From JASHVB01 sp035508435 (GTDB taxonomy: Bacteria; Pseudomonadota; Alphaproteobacteria; Acetobacterales; Acetobacteraceae), in the NCBI GenBank assembly GCA_035508435.1, contig DATJNA010000079.1:40699-104698 (forward strand): a stretch of DNA of 64,000 bases. The letters are read 5' to 3'. The translations under genes were made by a program, and so were the position numbers. Positions 15,792 to 24,899 of this stretch are shown one piece after another. The notes under the pieces are model-generated. The model worked only from the letters and a program-made list of their open reading frames with translations. It made no database searches and had not been told where the DNA came from. Every line of letters begins with the position of its first letter. The first letter of the stretch is position 1.

Positions 15792-15815
15792 ACGCCATCG
15801 AACAGGCGGCCGGTG

Positions 15816-16274
15816 ATGAAAAGCGGTGAACGGCGGCTGCGCGACGGATTTGGCAGCCTGGTTGCCCGGACGGCGCGGCAATGGCGGCGGGCCGTCGATC
15901 GGCGCCTGCAACCTTTCGGCCTCACCGAGGCCACCTGGCTGCCGCTGATCTATCTGGCGCGTGCCCCGGCGCCGATGCGGCAGAAAGACCTGGCGGCCGC
16001 TCTGTCGCTGGATGGCTCCTCTGTCGTGCGCCTGCTGGATGCGCTGGAGGCGTCGCAGTTCATCGAGCGGCACGAGGAGGGCTCCGACCGCCGCGCCAAG
16101 ATCATCGTGCCGACCGCGCGTGGCCTTGCCGTCGCGGAGCAAGTGGAGGCGGTGTCGCGCGACGTGCGCCAGGCGACGCTCGACGGCCTGTCGCAGGCTG
16201 ATGTTGCCGTGGCGACCCGCGTGCTGGACCGGGTCTGCCAGAACCTGGCGCAGCAGCAGGATGCGGACGCGTGA
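15816..16274 (+). CDS. MarR-family transcriptional regulator of the adjacent efflux pump
   Basis: Winged-helix repressor of 152 residues. The DNA-binding core is MRQKDLAAALSLDGSSVVRLLDALE (about residues 52-76) followed by the wing EGSDRRAKIIVPT with its DRR signature. By family behaviour it should bind a phenolic or lipophilic ligand and derepress the downstream DHA2 pump. The start ATG lies just after the promoter/operator; the open frame extends 71 codons further up only because it runs through the tandem repeat. Its stop overlaps the GTG start of the pump gene. Confidence 0.88.
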   Translation: MKSGERRLRDGFGSLVARTARQWRRAVDRRLQPFGLTEATWLPLIYLARAPAPMRQKDLAAALSLDGSSVVRLLDALEASQFIERHEEGSDRRAKIIVPTARGLAVAEQVEAVSRDVRQATLDGLSQADVAVATRVLDRVCQNLAQQQDADA

Positions 16275-17842
16275 GCGGTTCCGGCGCGGCGGTGCGGGAC
16301 GCGAAGCGCGGTTCTCCCGATGCGGGTGCCATTGCGGTGCCGGAGCAAGTTGCCCCGGGGAGCGGCGTGCGTTTTCTGGTGACGGTTTGCACGGTGCTGG
16401 CCACGCTGATGCAGTCGCTCGACAGCACGATCGCCAATGTGGCGCTGCCCTACATGCAGGGCACCATGTCGGCGAGCCAGGACGAGATCAACTGGGTGCT
16501 GACCAGCTACATCATCGCGGCCGCGATCATGACGGCGCCCACCGGCTTCCTCGCCGCCCGCTTCGGCCGCACCCGATTGTTCGTCACCGCCGTTGCCGGC
16601 TTCACCATCGCGTCCGCGCTATGCGGGCTGGCGGAATCGCTGGGCGAGATCGTGTTGTTCCGCATCATGCAAGGCGTGTTCGGCGCCGCCCTGGTGCCGT
16701 TGTCGCAATCGGTGATGTACGAGATCTATCCGCCGGAGCAACGCGCCAAGGCGATGGGCCTGTGGACCATGGGCGTGATGATGGGCCCGATCTGCGGCCC
16801 CATCCTGGGCGGCTGGCTGACGGAATACTACAGTTGGCGCTGGGTGTTCTATATCAACGTGCCGTTCGGCATCGTCACCGCGATCGGCCTGGCGTCGTTG
16901 TTGAAGGAGACGACCTACGGCCGGTCGGCCCGGCTGGACTGGCTTGGATTCGGCGCGCTGGGCCTCGCCATCGGCGCGTTCCAGATGATGCTGGACCGTG
17001 GCGAGACGCTGGACTGGTTCAGTTCGCGCGAGATCATCCTGGAAGCCTGCGTTGCGGGGGTAAGCTTCTATATCTTCGTGGTGCAGTTCTGCCTGGCGCC
17101 GCGGCCGTTCCTGTCGCCCCGCCTGTTTGCCGACGCGAATTTCACCGTGGGCGGCGTGCTGTACGCGATCATGGGGCTGATCATGTACGCGTCGCTGGCA
17201 TTGCTGGCGCCGTATTTGCAGACCTTGATGGATTATCCGGTGATGACCGCCGGCATCGTGCTGGCGCCGCGCGGTGCCGGGCTGATGCTGGCGGCGCTGA
17301 TCTGCGGGCGGGTGATCGGCCGAACCAGCGCGCGGCTGCTGGTCGGGATCGGCTTTGTCGTCGGCGCCTGGGTGCTTTACCAGATGACGCTGTGGACGCC
17401 GGAGATCTCGGAATGGGGCGTGATCAGCGTCGGCTTTACCCAGGGAGTCAGCATCGGGTTCCTGGCCATCCCGATCAACATCATTGCCTTCGCGACGCTG
17501 CCGGCCGCGATCCGAACCGAGGGCACCAGCATCTACAGCCTGATGCGCAACCTGGGCAGCGCGGTCGGCATTTCCATCACCGGGGCGTTGCTGGAGACCA
17601 ACACGCAGGTGAACCACGCGATCATGGCGGGGGACGTCAGTCCATTCAATCGCGCGTTGCAGAGCGGCGCCGTGGCGCGGTTCTGGAATCCGGAGTCGGT
17701 GCATGGCCTGGCATTGCTGAACCAGGAGGTCACACGGCAGGCGCGGATCATTGCCTATATCGACGATTTCAAGCTGATGCTGGTGCTGGCGATCATTGTC
17801 ATCCCGCTGCTGTTCTTCACGCGGCGGTCGGCGGCGGGGTGA
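16271..17842 (+). CDS. DHA2-family (EmrB-like) MFS drug efflux transporter
   Basis: Inner-membrane proton antiporter of 523 residues with about 14 hydrophobic helices. DHA2 motifs: LMQSLDSTIANVALP (helix 1), GFLAARFGRTRLF (motif A), WRWVFYINVPFG (motif C region, typical of EmrB). GTG start codon overlapping the MarR stop as GTGA, so translation is coupled. EmrB proteins normally work with an HlyD-type adaptor; none is adjacent here, so it either acts alone or borrows one (an MdtA-like adaptor is encoded at 42.8-43.9 kb but belongs to an RND operon). Confidence 0.9.
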   Translation: MSGSGAAVRDAKRGSPDAGAIAVPEQVAPGSGVRFLVTVCTVLATLMQSLDSTIANVALPYMQGTMSASQDEINWVLTSYIIAAAIMTAPTGFLAARFGRTRLFVTAVAGFTIASALCGLAESLGEIVLFRIMQGVFGAALVPLSQSVMYEIYPPEQRAKAMGLWTMGVMMGPICGPILGGWLTEYYSWRWVFYINVPFGIVTAIGLASLLKETTYGRSARLDWLGFGALGLAIGAFQMMLDRGETLDWFSSREIILEACVAGVSFYIFVVQFCLAPRPFLSPRLFADANFTVGGVLYAIMGLIMYASLALLAPYLQTLMDYPVMTAGIVLAPRGAGLMLAALICGRVIGRTSARLLVGIGFVVGAWVLYQMTLWTPEISEWGVISVGFTQGVSIGFLAIPINIIAFATLPAAIRTEGTSIYSLMRNLGSAVGISITGALLETNTQVNHAIMAGDVSPFNRALQSGAVARFWNPESVHGLALLNQEVTRQARIIAYIDDFKLMLVLAIIVIPLLFFTRRSAAG

Positions 17843-17855
17843 CATCCCTGGCATT

Positions 17856-17880
17856 GCCACGACCGCAAGCGGAGCGTGGC
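17856..17880. repeat. palindromic repeat between convergent genes
   Basis: GCCACG-a-CCGC-aa-GCGG-ag-CGTGGC folds into an interrupted hairpin in both strands, 13 bases after the efflux gene stop and 28 before the permease stop. The same core (ACCGCAAGCG...AGCGTGGC) is in the 51.1 and 52.6 kb copies. It may act as a bidirectional transcript end, although no T-run follows. Confidence 0.55.
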
Positions 17881-17908
17881 GGCAGGCGGGGCGCAGCGAT
17901 GGCGTTGG

Positions 17909-18799
17909 CTAACCCTTCACGCCGCCCGCGGTCAGACCGGCGCTCATGCGGCCGCGGAAGGTATAGTAGATGATCAGCGGTGGCAGCGCATAGACGATCG
18001 CCGTCGCCATCATGTAATTCCACGGTGCCTCGTCACTGTTCAGGAATTGCGCCAGCGCCACCGGCACCGTCATGTTCCGCTTCGACGACAGCAGCAGGAA
18101 CTGATAGAGGTATTCGTTCCACGCCAGCAGCAGTGCATAGGTGCCGACGGCGACCAGAGCGGGCGCCATCATTGGCAGATAGATGCGCAGGTAGATCTGC
18201 CACGGCGATGCGCCGTCGATGCGGGCCGATTCGTCGAGCTCGATCGGGATGCTGCGGCCGTACTGCGAGAAAATGAAGATGCCGTACGGGGTGGCGAACG
18301 TTACCTCCGCCGCGATCACCGACCAGAGGTTATTCGCCAGCCCGTAATCCTGCATGATGCGGTAGAACGGGATGGCCAGGAACGACGCCGGGATGACGTA
18401 GGTGAGCAATGCCGCATTGCTGACCAGCCAGCCGTAGCGGATACGCATGCGGCCGATGGAGAAGCTGGCGAGCGAACCGATCAGCAGCGTCAGGAACGTG
18501 ACCACGAGTCCGACATAGAGGCTGTTGCCGAACTGGTGCCAGAAGTATTGCAGGTACCAGTAGCCCTCGCTCACCACGATCCAGAAGCTGGCGAGCGAAG
18601 GGTGCGGCGGCCAGACGGCATCGCTGAACACATCGCCATGCGCCTCCAGCGCGACCATCACCATGTTATAGAGCGGCAATATCGTCCAGACGATCACCAC
18701 CAGGCCGAATGCCAGAGCGGCCGCCTCGCTGAGCGTGTGCCGGCGGCGGGCCCGCCTTCCCGCCAGGCCGGTGCGATGGCCGAGCAGCGTCGCGCTCAT
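17909..18799 (-). CDS. carbohydrate ABC transporter permease, MalG type (cassette A)
   Basis: Second inner-membrane subunit of a CUT1-type sugar importer, 296 residues, six predicted helices. The cytoplasmic EAA loop that docks the ATPase is DESARIDGASPWQIYLRIYLP; an early helix contains ILPLYNMVMVALE. Its ATG overlaps the MalF-type stop as ATGA (MSA start, as in all four MalG-type genes here). It is the last gene of the cassette; the palindromic repeat follows. The substrate is unknown, and no ATPase gene follows. Confidence 0.92.
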   Translation of the reverse strand: MSATLLGHRTGLAGRRARRRHTLSEAAALAFGLVVIVWTILPLYNMVMVALEAHGDVFSDAVWPPHPSLASFWIVVSEGYWYLQYFWHQFGNSLYVGLVVTFLTLLIGSLASFSIGRMRIRYGWLVSNAALLTYVIPASFLAIPFYRIMQDYGLANNLWSVIAAEVTFATPYGIFIFSQYGRSIPIELDESARIDGASPWQIYLRIYLPMMAPALVAVGTYALLLAWNEYLYQFLLLSSKRNMTVPVALAQFLNSDEAPWNYMMATAIVYALPPLIIYYTFRGRMSAGLTAGGVKG

Positions 18800-19713
18800 A
18801 GTTGCACCTCGGCGGTTTTCAGCTTGCGCATCAGCACGATCACCAGCGGGATCACCAGCGGCAGCGCCGACATGACAGCCGCCACCCCGAGCCGCGGCTG
18901 CGCGATATCGAATGCGTCGCGGATGCCGAGCGTCGCCAGCACGTGGGTCGAGTTCGCCGGTCCGCCGCCGGTGACGAAGAACACCGAATTGAAGTCGCCC
19001 AGCGTGAAGATGGTCGAGAGCAGCGTGCAGATCAGGTAGAGATTGGCGAGCAAGGGGAAGTTGATGTGCACGAACTGCCGCCAGCCGGACGCGCCATCCA
19101 CCTTGGCGGCGTCATACAGGTCTTGCGGGATGGCCATGCGTCCGGCCAGCAGGATCACGGTCCAGAACGGCATCCATTTCCAGATATGCGAATACATCGC
19201 CGAGCATAGTGCGAGCCAGCGCGTATTCAGCCATGATGGGCCGTCGACGTGGAACAATGCGTAGACCGCGTTGTTGATCAGCCCCCACTCGCCATTCAGC
19301 ATCCAGTGGATCGAGATGAAGGTGGGCAGCGCCGGCACCGCCCATGGCAGCACATAGATCATCAGCAGCGCCTTCACCCACCAGCCGCGCCGCATGAAGA
19401 AGCCAGACATGAGCAAGGCGCAGAACATCTTGAGGTTCACCGCGATGCCCAGGAACAACAGCGTGTTCACCAATGTGTTCAGGTAGATGGGATCGGAGAA
19501 CAGTTCGGAGTAGAGGGACAGTTTGCTGCCCATCCACAAGCCGTACAGTGCGGGATAGACGACGAACGCCAGGAACACGCCGACATACGGGACCAGGAAC
19601 GCCAGCGCCCAGTTGTACTCCGCGCCGTGCAGCGTACCTTGCAGATAGCGCCACACGCTGCTCCGGCCCCGCAAGGCCGGGGCGGAGAAGTCGATCACCG
19701 ATGCGCTGGACAT
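18796..19713 (-). CDS. carbohydrate ABC transporter permease, MalF type (cassette A)
   Basis: First permease subunit, 305 residues, six predicted helices. EAA loop DLYDAAKVDGASGWRQF; the segment TLGDFNSVFFVTGGGPANST after it is the strongly conserved MalF-type periplasmic/translocation region. It starts nine bases after the stop of its binding-protein gene and ends in VQL* overlapping the MalG-type start. It is the closest in this window to the cassette C MalF-type protein by eye (shared LLSTIFT-GDF and MRK-KTAEVQL ends). Confidence 0.92.
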   Translation of the reverse strand: MSSASVIDFSAPALRGRSSVWRYLQGTLHGAEYNWALAFLVPYVGVFLAFVVYPALYGLWMGSKLSLYSELFSDPIYLNTLVNTLLFLGIAVNLKMFCALLMSGFFMRRGWWVKALLMIYVLPWAVPALPTFISIHWMLNGEWGLINNAVYALFHVDGPSWLNTRWLALCSAMYSHIWKWMPFWTVILLAGRMAIPQDLYDAAKVDGASGWRQFVHINFPLLANLYLICTLLSTIFTLGDFNSVFFVTGGGPANSTHVLATLGIRDAFDIAQPRLGVAAVMSALPLVIPLVIVLMRKLKTAEVQL

Positions 19714-19722
19714 GTCCGGCTC

Positions 19723-21093
19723 CTAGCTCTCAGCGATTGGGTACTTGGCAAAGATGTCGGTGATGCGTTTGAACGCCTTGTTGGCCGCCGCTTCCGGCGT
19801 CATGCCGCCGGTGGCGACATCGATCCAGGCGGTGCCCCAGACATGCTCGTAGCGCACCTGGGCGTAGGCCGGATTGAACGCGAAGAACTCCGGCACCGTC
19901 GGGCCCAGCAGCCCTTGCTCTACATACGCCTTCACATGCGGGTCGGCGCTCCACCACGGATCATTCTTCACGATCGATGGCATGGCGGGGATGTTGCGCC
20001 CGAGCCCGGTCTTCAGGTACTCATTGCTGACCTTCGGCTGGATCAGGAATTTCAGGAAGTCCTTGGCCACGACTGGGTTGTTCGCCCCTTTTGGCACCAG
20101 GCCGAACGCATTGGTGACCTGGGCAGGCACCGGCTTGCCGTCATTGCTGAGCGGCAGGCCCATGGTGACGATGTCGTCGTAGTCCTGTTTGTCCTTGATG
20201 ATCGCGACTTCGGTGGAGATGGTGCCGTCCAGGTCCATCACGATCTGCTTGGCGTGGAACGCATTGTTGTCGTCGGCGTCGTTCCAGTTCACGGCGCTGG
20301 GCGGGATGAAGCCTTGCTTGTAGGCCTCGGCGGGATAGGTGATCGCCTTGATCGCCGCCTGCCGGACCTGCGGGTCGTCGAGATGCAGCCGCCCGTCCTT
20401 GGTGACCAGGCCGACGCCGCCATAGGCGATCAGGAAATAGTTGAACGTGTTGTTGGGGTCGTTGCCGTTGGTGGTGAGCTGCAGCCCCAGGCCGTAGGCG
20501 TGACGGTCGCCCTTGGCGCGCAGCCGCTTTTGCACGTCCTTGAAGAAATCGTAGTAGGCGTCCCAGGTTTTCGGGATGTCCTCGAGCTTCAGACCGGCCT
20601 TCTCCACCAGCGGCCGCCAGATGTGATTGGGCAGCGCGGCGGTCGTGAACGGCACGCCGTAATAGCTGCGGGTTTTGCTGACGTGGTTGTAGCAATAGGC
20701 CGACAGCAGCGCGGCCTCGGTGTACTCCGCCTTCTGCGTCTCGATCACGTCGGTGACATCGAGCAACTTGTCGTCCCAGGCGAAGAGTTGCGTCGCCTCG
20801 GCGGGGGTCGATGGAACCACATCGGGCACCGTGCCGGTGGTCAGGGCTGACACGATCTTCTGGCGCAGCGGCGCGAACGGGACGATGCTGTAATCGATCT
20901 TGTTGCCGCTGGCTTTTTCGTAGTCGGCAACGAGCTTCTGGAAGGCGATATCCTCTTCCTGCGCGAAACCCTGCGCCCACCAGACGGCAGCCGTCGTCGC
21001 GGCGGCGTTGGCGATGTAGGGGTGCGCCAGGTCTCCGCCGGCTGCGAGGCACACTGCCCCCCGCAGCACCGAGCGCCTGCTCAGTTTGCTCAT
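19723..21093 (-). CDS. ABC transporter substrate-binding protein, Tat-exported (cassette A)
   Basis: Periplasmic solute-binding protein of 456 residues, family 1 (sugar) type. N-terminal twin-arginine signal SRRSVLRG followed by a hydrophobic stretch and ANA cleavage region (about residue 30), so it is probably exported folded. Shared island signature WNDADDNNAFHAK (about residues 270-282) and MDLDGTISTE. It has Phe/Leu where the other three have conserved Gly/Cys residues near NAFGLVPKGA, so ligand specificity may differ. Ribosome binding site GGGAG eight bases before the ATG; a promoter lies about 95 bases upstream. Confidence 0.93.
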   Translation of the reverse strand: MSKLSRRSVLRGAVCLAAGGDLAHPYIANAAATTAAVWWAQGFAQEEDIAFQKLVADYEKASGNKIDYSIVPFAPLRQKIVSALTTGTVPDVVPSTPAEATQLFAWDDKLLDVTDVIETQKAEYTEAALLSAYCYNHVSKTRSYYGVPFTTAALPNHIWRPLVEKAGLKLEDIPKTWDAYYDFFKDVQKRLRAKGDRHAYGLGLQLTTNGNDPNNTFNYFLIAYGGVGLVTKDGRLHLDDPQVRQAAIKAITYPAEAYKQGFIPPSAVNWNDADDNNAFHAKQIVMDLDGTISTEVAIIKDKQDYDDIVTMGLPLSNDGKPVPAQVTNAFGLVPKGANNPVVAKDFLKFLIQPKVSNEYLKTGLGRNIPAMPSIVKNDPWWSADPHVKAYVEQGLLGPTVPEFFAFNPAYAQVRYEHVWGTAWIDVATGGMTPEAAANKAFKRITDIFAKYPIAES

Positions 21094-21161
21094 GGTTCGT
21101 TCTCCCTGTCGCCCGTCCGGGGCGCTGCGTGCCGTTGCTTACCGGCATCTGTATTTTCGGT

Positions 21162-21192
21162 AATTCAGCGCGCGCCGGGAAATTCCTGTCAA
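21162..21192 (-). promoter_or_regulatory. promoter of the cassette A binding-protein gene
   Basis: Minus strand TTCAC-TTGACA-GG (-35 at 21187-21192) in a short AT-rich patch. The best -10-like hexamer is TGAATT (21162-21167), with a long 19-base spacer; GCTGAA at 17 bases is weaker. The -35 block recurs at nearly the same distance before the other three binding-protein genes. Confidence 0.5.
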
Positions 21193-21259
21193 GTGAATTT
21201 AGCGGCCGGAGTGCGGATGCCGGTTCACGCTGCCGTTCGGGCAGGAACCGAGGACTTCG

Positions 21260-22147
21260 CTATCCCTTGATCCCGCCCGCGGTCAGTCCCGCCACCATGA
21301 ACCGCCGCAGACCGAAATAGATCGCGATCGGCGGCAGCGAATAGATGATGGCGATCGCCATCATGTAGTTCCACGGCGCCTCGTCGCTGTCGAAGAACTG
21401 GTTGATCGCCACTGCTACCGTCATGTGATCGGTCGAGGAGAGCAGCAGGTATTGGTAGAGGTAGTCATTCCAGGACAGCAGCAGCGCATAGATGCCGACC
21501 GCCACCAGGGCCGGGGCCATCAGCGGCAGGTAGATGCGGAGATACACCTGCCATGGCGACGCGCCGTCCACCTTGGCGGCTTCATCCAGCTCCGTCGGAA
21601 TGAGCCTGGCATATTGATGCAGGATCAGGATCGCGTAGGGGGTGGCGAATGTGACCATTGCCGCAACCACGGACCAAAGGCTGTCCGACAGGTGGTATTT
21701 GTGCATGATCTGAACGAACGGGATCGCCAGGAATGCGGTCGGCAGCACATAGGTCAGCAGCGCAAAGTCGGTGACGATCCATCCCCGGCGCAGGCGCATC
21801 CGGCTCAGCGCGAAACTGGCCAGCGAGCCGATCAGCATCGTCAGCAGCATCGTGGCGAGGCCGAGGCAGATGCTGTTGGCGAACTGCCGCCAGAAATGCT
21901 GCATCAGCCAGTAGTCTTCGTTCCACACCGAGGCGAAGCTGCTGAAATCCGGATTGGGCGGGTAGATGCTGCCGGTGAACTCGTCGGCGTCGGAATCGAG
22001 CGCCATCAGCAGCATGTTGTAGACCGGCAGCAGCGTCCAGATCAGCAGGCCGACGCCGAGCGATACCGCCGCGGCGCGCGGCAGCCACCGCCGCCTGCGG
22101 GAACGCGGGCGATACGCAACGCCGCCGGGGGTGAGCGCGACGCTCAT
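21260..22147 (-). CDS. carbohydrate ABC transporter permease, MalG type (cassette B, second pair)
   Basis: MalG-type subunit of 295 residues; EAA loop DEAAKVDGASPWQVYLRIYLP. It differs from the other three MalG-type proteins at otherwise invariant places (NQFFDSDEAP where the others read AQFLNSDE; LHQYARLIP where two of the others read FSQYGRSIP or FSQYSKSIP), which fits a pair specialised for another solute. It is last in the five-gene cassette; the promoter of cassette A begins shortly after its stop. Confidence 0.92.
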   Translation of the reverse strand: MSVALTPGGVAYRPRSRRRRWLPRAAAVSLGVGLLIWTLLPVYNMLLMALDSDADEFTGSIYPPNPDFSSFASVWNEDYWLMQHFWRQFANSICLGLATMLLTMLIGSLASFALSRMRLRRGWIVTDFALLTYVLPTAFLAIPFVQIMHKYHLSDSLWSVVAAMVTFATPYAILILHQYARLIPTELDEAAKVDGASPWQVYLRIYLPLMAPALVAVGIYALLLSWNDYLYQYLLLSSTDHMTVAVAINQFFDSDEAPWNYMMAIAIIYSLPPIAIYFGLRRFMVAGLTAGGIKG

Positions 22148-23058
22148 AGCTGCACACCGGTCGCGCGGACACGTCGCATCAGCAGGATCACCAGCGGGAT
22201 CATCAGCGGCAGAGCGGACATCATCGCCGCGACGCCGAGGTTGGGATAGCCGAAGTCGAACGCTTCATGGAAACCGTAGGTCGCGAGCACGTCGGTGGTG
22301 CGCGCCGGGGCACCGCTGGATACGAAGTACACGGTGGGGAAATCGCCCAGGGTCCAGACGCAGGACAGCAGGGTGGCAACGAGATAGACGTTGGCCAGCA
22401 GGGGAAACGTCACGTAGATCAGGCGGCGATAGCCGCTGGCGCCATCGATCTCCGCCGCGTCATAGATGTCCTGAGGGATCGACATCCGCGCGGCAATGAA
22501 GATCAGCGTCCAGAAGGGCAGCCATTTCCAGATATAGGCGACGATGTTCGCCGTCATGGCGATCGGCGTCGATACCATGAACAGCGGCCCGTCGCTGCCG
22601 GTAATGGCGCGCCACAGGCTGTCCAGCAGGCCCCATTGGGTGACCAGCATGAAATGGATGGAGGTGAATACCACCAGTCCCGGCAACGCCCACGGCAGCA
22701 GGTAGATCACCAGCAGCGATCGCGCCCACCAGCTTCGGTTCATGAAGAAGCCGGACAGCAGGAAGGCGAGAAACATCTTCACGTTCACGCCGATGGCGAC
22801 GAACAACAGCGTGTTGATGGCCGTGATGACGTAGCGCGGGTCGGAGAACAGCAGGCGGTAGAGTGCCGGATTGCTGCCCATCCACAGGCCAAAAGCCACC
22901 GGATAGGCGATGAACGCGACGAATATCGCCACGTACGGCACCAGGAAGGCGATGGCCCAGGCGGTATCGGAGCCTTGCAGACGCAGGCGCCAGGGCGGCC
23001 GGCGCGATACGCGCGGGATCGCCGGCCCGGCCGCCGAAACCCGCAGCGTATTGCTCAT
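22144..23058 (-). CDS. carbohydrate ABC transporter permease, MalF type (cassette B, second pair)
   Basis: MalF-type subunit of 304 residues. EAA loop DIYDAAEIDGASGYRRL; the following conserved region reads TLGDFPTVYFVSSGAPARTT, with SSGAP replacing the GGGP of the other three. It starts 27 bases after the first MalG-type gene of this cassette with no promoter or binding-protein gene between, so this permease pair lacks a cognate binding protein of its own. Coupled to the next gene through ATGA. Confidence 0.92.
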   Translation of the reverse strand: MSNTLRVSAAGPAIPRVSRRPPWRLRLQGSDTAWAIAFLVPYVAIFVAFIAYPVAFGLWMGSNPALYRLLFSDPRYVITAINTLLFVAIGVNVKMFLAFLLSGFFMNRSWWARSLLVIYLLPWALPGLVVFTSIHFMLVTQWGLLDSLWRAITGSDGPLFMVSTPIAMTANIVAYIWKWLPFWTLIFIAARMSIPQDIYDAAEIDGASGYRRLIYVTFPLLANVYLVATLLSCVWTLGDFPTVYFVSSGAPARTTDVLATYGFHEAFDFGYPNLGVAAMMSALPLMIPLVILLMRRVRATGVQL

Positions 23059-23085
23059 GGCCCGCTGCGGCGTGAGGGGACGCCG

Positions 23086-23973
23086 CTATCCCTTCACGCC
23101 ACCCATGGTCAGGCCGGCGGCCATGTAGCGGCGGAAGCCGTAGTACAGGAGGATCGGCGGCAGCGCATAGAGGATCGCGGTGGCCATCATCAGGTTCCAA
23201 GGCGATTCGTCGCTGTTGAGGAACTGTGCCAGCGCGACGGCCACCGTCATGCTTTCGGGTGTCGACAGCATCAGGAAGTTGTACAAGTACTCGTTCCAGG
23301 CCAGCAGCAGGGCATAGGTGCCAACGGCCACCATGGCGGGCGCCATCAGCGGCAGGTAGATCTTCCAATAGATCTGCCACGGATTGGCGCCGTCGATGCG
23401 GGCTGCTTCGTCGAGCTCCATCGGGATCGACTTGCTGTATTGCGAGAAGATGAAGATGGCGTACGGGGTGGCAAAGGTCGACAGCGCGAGGATCACCGAC
23501 GACAGGTGGTTCGCCAGGCCATAGATCTGCATGATGCGATAGAATGGGATCGCCAGGAACGATGCCGGGATCACGTAGGTCATCAGCGCGGCGTTGGTCA
23601 GCATCCAGCCTTTTTTCAGGCGCATGCGGCCGACCGTGAAACTGGCAAGCGAACCGATCCCCAGGGTGACGGCCATGGTGGACAGGCCGACGATGAAGCT
23701 GTTGCCGAACTGGTGCCAGAAATGCGCCAGGTACCAGAAGTCCTGGGTCACCACCACGCGGAAGCTGTCCACTGACGGATGCGCCGGCCACAGCGTGCCG
23801 GCGAAGATGTCGTCGTGGCTGTCCAGCGCGATGTTCCACATGTTGTAGATCGGCGCGAGGGTCCAGAACAGCAAGACAAGCCCCAGCAGGATGCACAGGC
23901 CTTCGACGCTCCAGCGCTGCAGCCGGTAGAACATCGGCGAGCCGAATTGCCGGCCCGAAGTGGTGGCGCTCAT
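23086..23973 (-). CDS. carbohydrate ABC transporter permease, MalG type (cassette B, first pair)
   Basis: MalG-type subunit of 295 residues; EAA loop DEAARIDGANPWQIYWKIYLP. The start at the ATG overlapping the MalF-type stop (ATGA) was used; a longer open frame upstream reads through the preceding gene in another phase. Helical core LTYVIPASFLAIPFYRIMQ is nearly the same as in cassettes A and C, marking these as paralogues. Confidence 0.92.
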   Translation of the reverse strand: MSATTSGRQFGSPMFYRLQRWSVEGLCILLGLVLLFWTLAPIYNMWNIALDSHDDIFAGTLWPAHPSVDSFRVVVTQDFWYLAHFWHQFGNSFIVGLSTMAVTLGIGSLASFTVGRMRLKKGWMLTNAALMTYVIPASFLAIPFYRIMQIYGLANHLSSVILALSTFATPYAIFIFSQYSKSIPMELDEAARIDGANPWQIYWKIYLPLMAPAMVAVGTYALLLAWNEYLYNFLMLSTPESMTVAVALAQFLNSDESPWNLMMATAILYALPPILLYYGFRRYMAAGLTMGGVKG

Positions 23974-24881
23974 AGTTGCCCCTCCGACGGGCGCAGCTTG
24001 CGCATCAGGATAACGACCAGCGGGATCAACACCGGCAGGGCCGACATTACCGTCGCGACGCCAAGCCGCGGCAGCGCAATAGTGAACGCGTAGCGGATGC
24101 CGAGCGTCGCCAGCACCTCGGTCTGCATCGCCGGCCCGCCGCCGGAGACGAAGAAGGTCGCGTTGAAGTCGCCGAGCGCGAACACGGTGTCGAGCAATAC
24201 GCAAACCAGATACAGGTTCGCCATCAGCGGATAGGTGACGTTGGCGAACTTGCGCAAACCCGTGGCGCCGTCGACCTCGGCGGCCTCATACAGTTCCTGC
24301 GGGATCGCCATGCGTCCGGCCAGCAGGATGATGGTCCAGAACGGCATGTTCTTCCAGATATAGGCGCCGATGTTGCAGGCCAGGCCCATCCAGTGGTCGT
24401 TCAGGTAGACCGGGCCGTCGACGCCGAGGATGTAGTATAGCAAATTGTTCAGCATGCCCCACTGGCCGTCGACGAACCAATGGATCGACATGTAGGCGGG
24501 CAGCGCCGGCGTCGCCCACGGCAGGATGTAGACGACAAGCAGCGCCTTGATCCACCAGCGCTTGCGCATGAAGAAGCCTGACAGCATGAAGGCGAGGAAC
24601 ATCTTCACGTTCACGCCGATGCCGACGTACAGGATCGTGTTGAGCACCGCGGTCAGGTAGCGCGGATCGGTGAACAATTGCTGGTACAGCTTGGGCTGGT
24701 CGCCGAGATAGATCCCATAGCAGATCGGGTAGATGACGAACGCGAAGAACATGACGACGTACGGCAGGGCGAACGCGACCGCCCAGACCATCTCCGCGCC
24801 GATCAGTTCGCCGTGCCAGGTGCGGTGCCTCGGCCGCACACCGAGCTGACCGGCGGGCAGTGCCTGCTGTGTGACGCTCAT
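23970..24881 (-). CDS. carbohydrate ABC transporter permease, MalF type (cassette B, first pair)
   Basis: MalF-type subunit of 303 residues, six predicted helices. EAA loop ELYEAAEVDGATGLRKF; conserved region ALGDFNATFFVSGGGPAMQT. Starts 18 bases after the cassette B binding-protein stop and ends GQL* overlapping the next ATG. The N-terminal 30 residues before the first helix are Gly/Arg/His rich, as in the paralogues. Confidence 0.92.
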   Translation of the reverse strand: MSVTQQALPAGQLGVRPRHRTWHGELIGAEMVWAVAFALPYVVMFFAFVIYPICYGIYLGDQPKLYQQLFTDPRYLTAVLNTILYVGIGVNVKMFLAFMLSGFFMRKRWWIKALLVVYILPWATPALPAYMSIHWFVDGQWGMLNNLLYYILGVDGPVYLNDHWMGLACNIGAYIWKNMPFWTIILLAGRMAIPQELYEAAEVDGATGLRKFANVTYPLMANLYLVCVLLDTVFALGDFNATFFVSGGGPAMQTEVLATLGIRYAFTIALPRLGVATVMSALPVLIPLVVILMRKLRPSEGQL

Positions 24882-24899
24882 GTTCTCGCCTCGTCTGGA

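Noticed and set aside
19249..20850. 533-codon + strand frame, and similar ones at 28103-29746 and 29864-31378
   Set aside because: Antisense to binding-protein genes; the recurring composition reflects the paralogy of the true genes on the other strand, not a hidden family.
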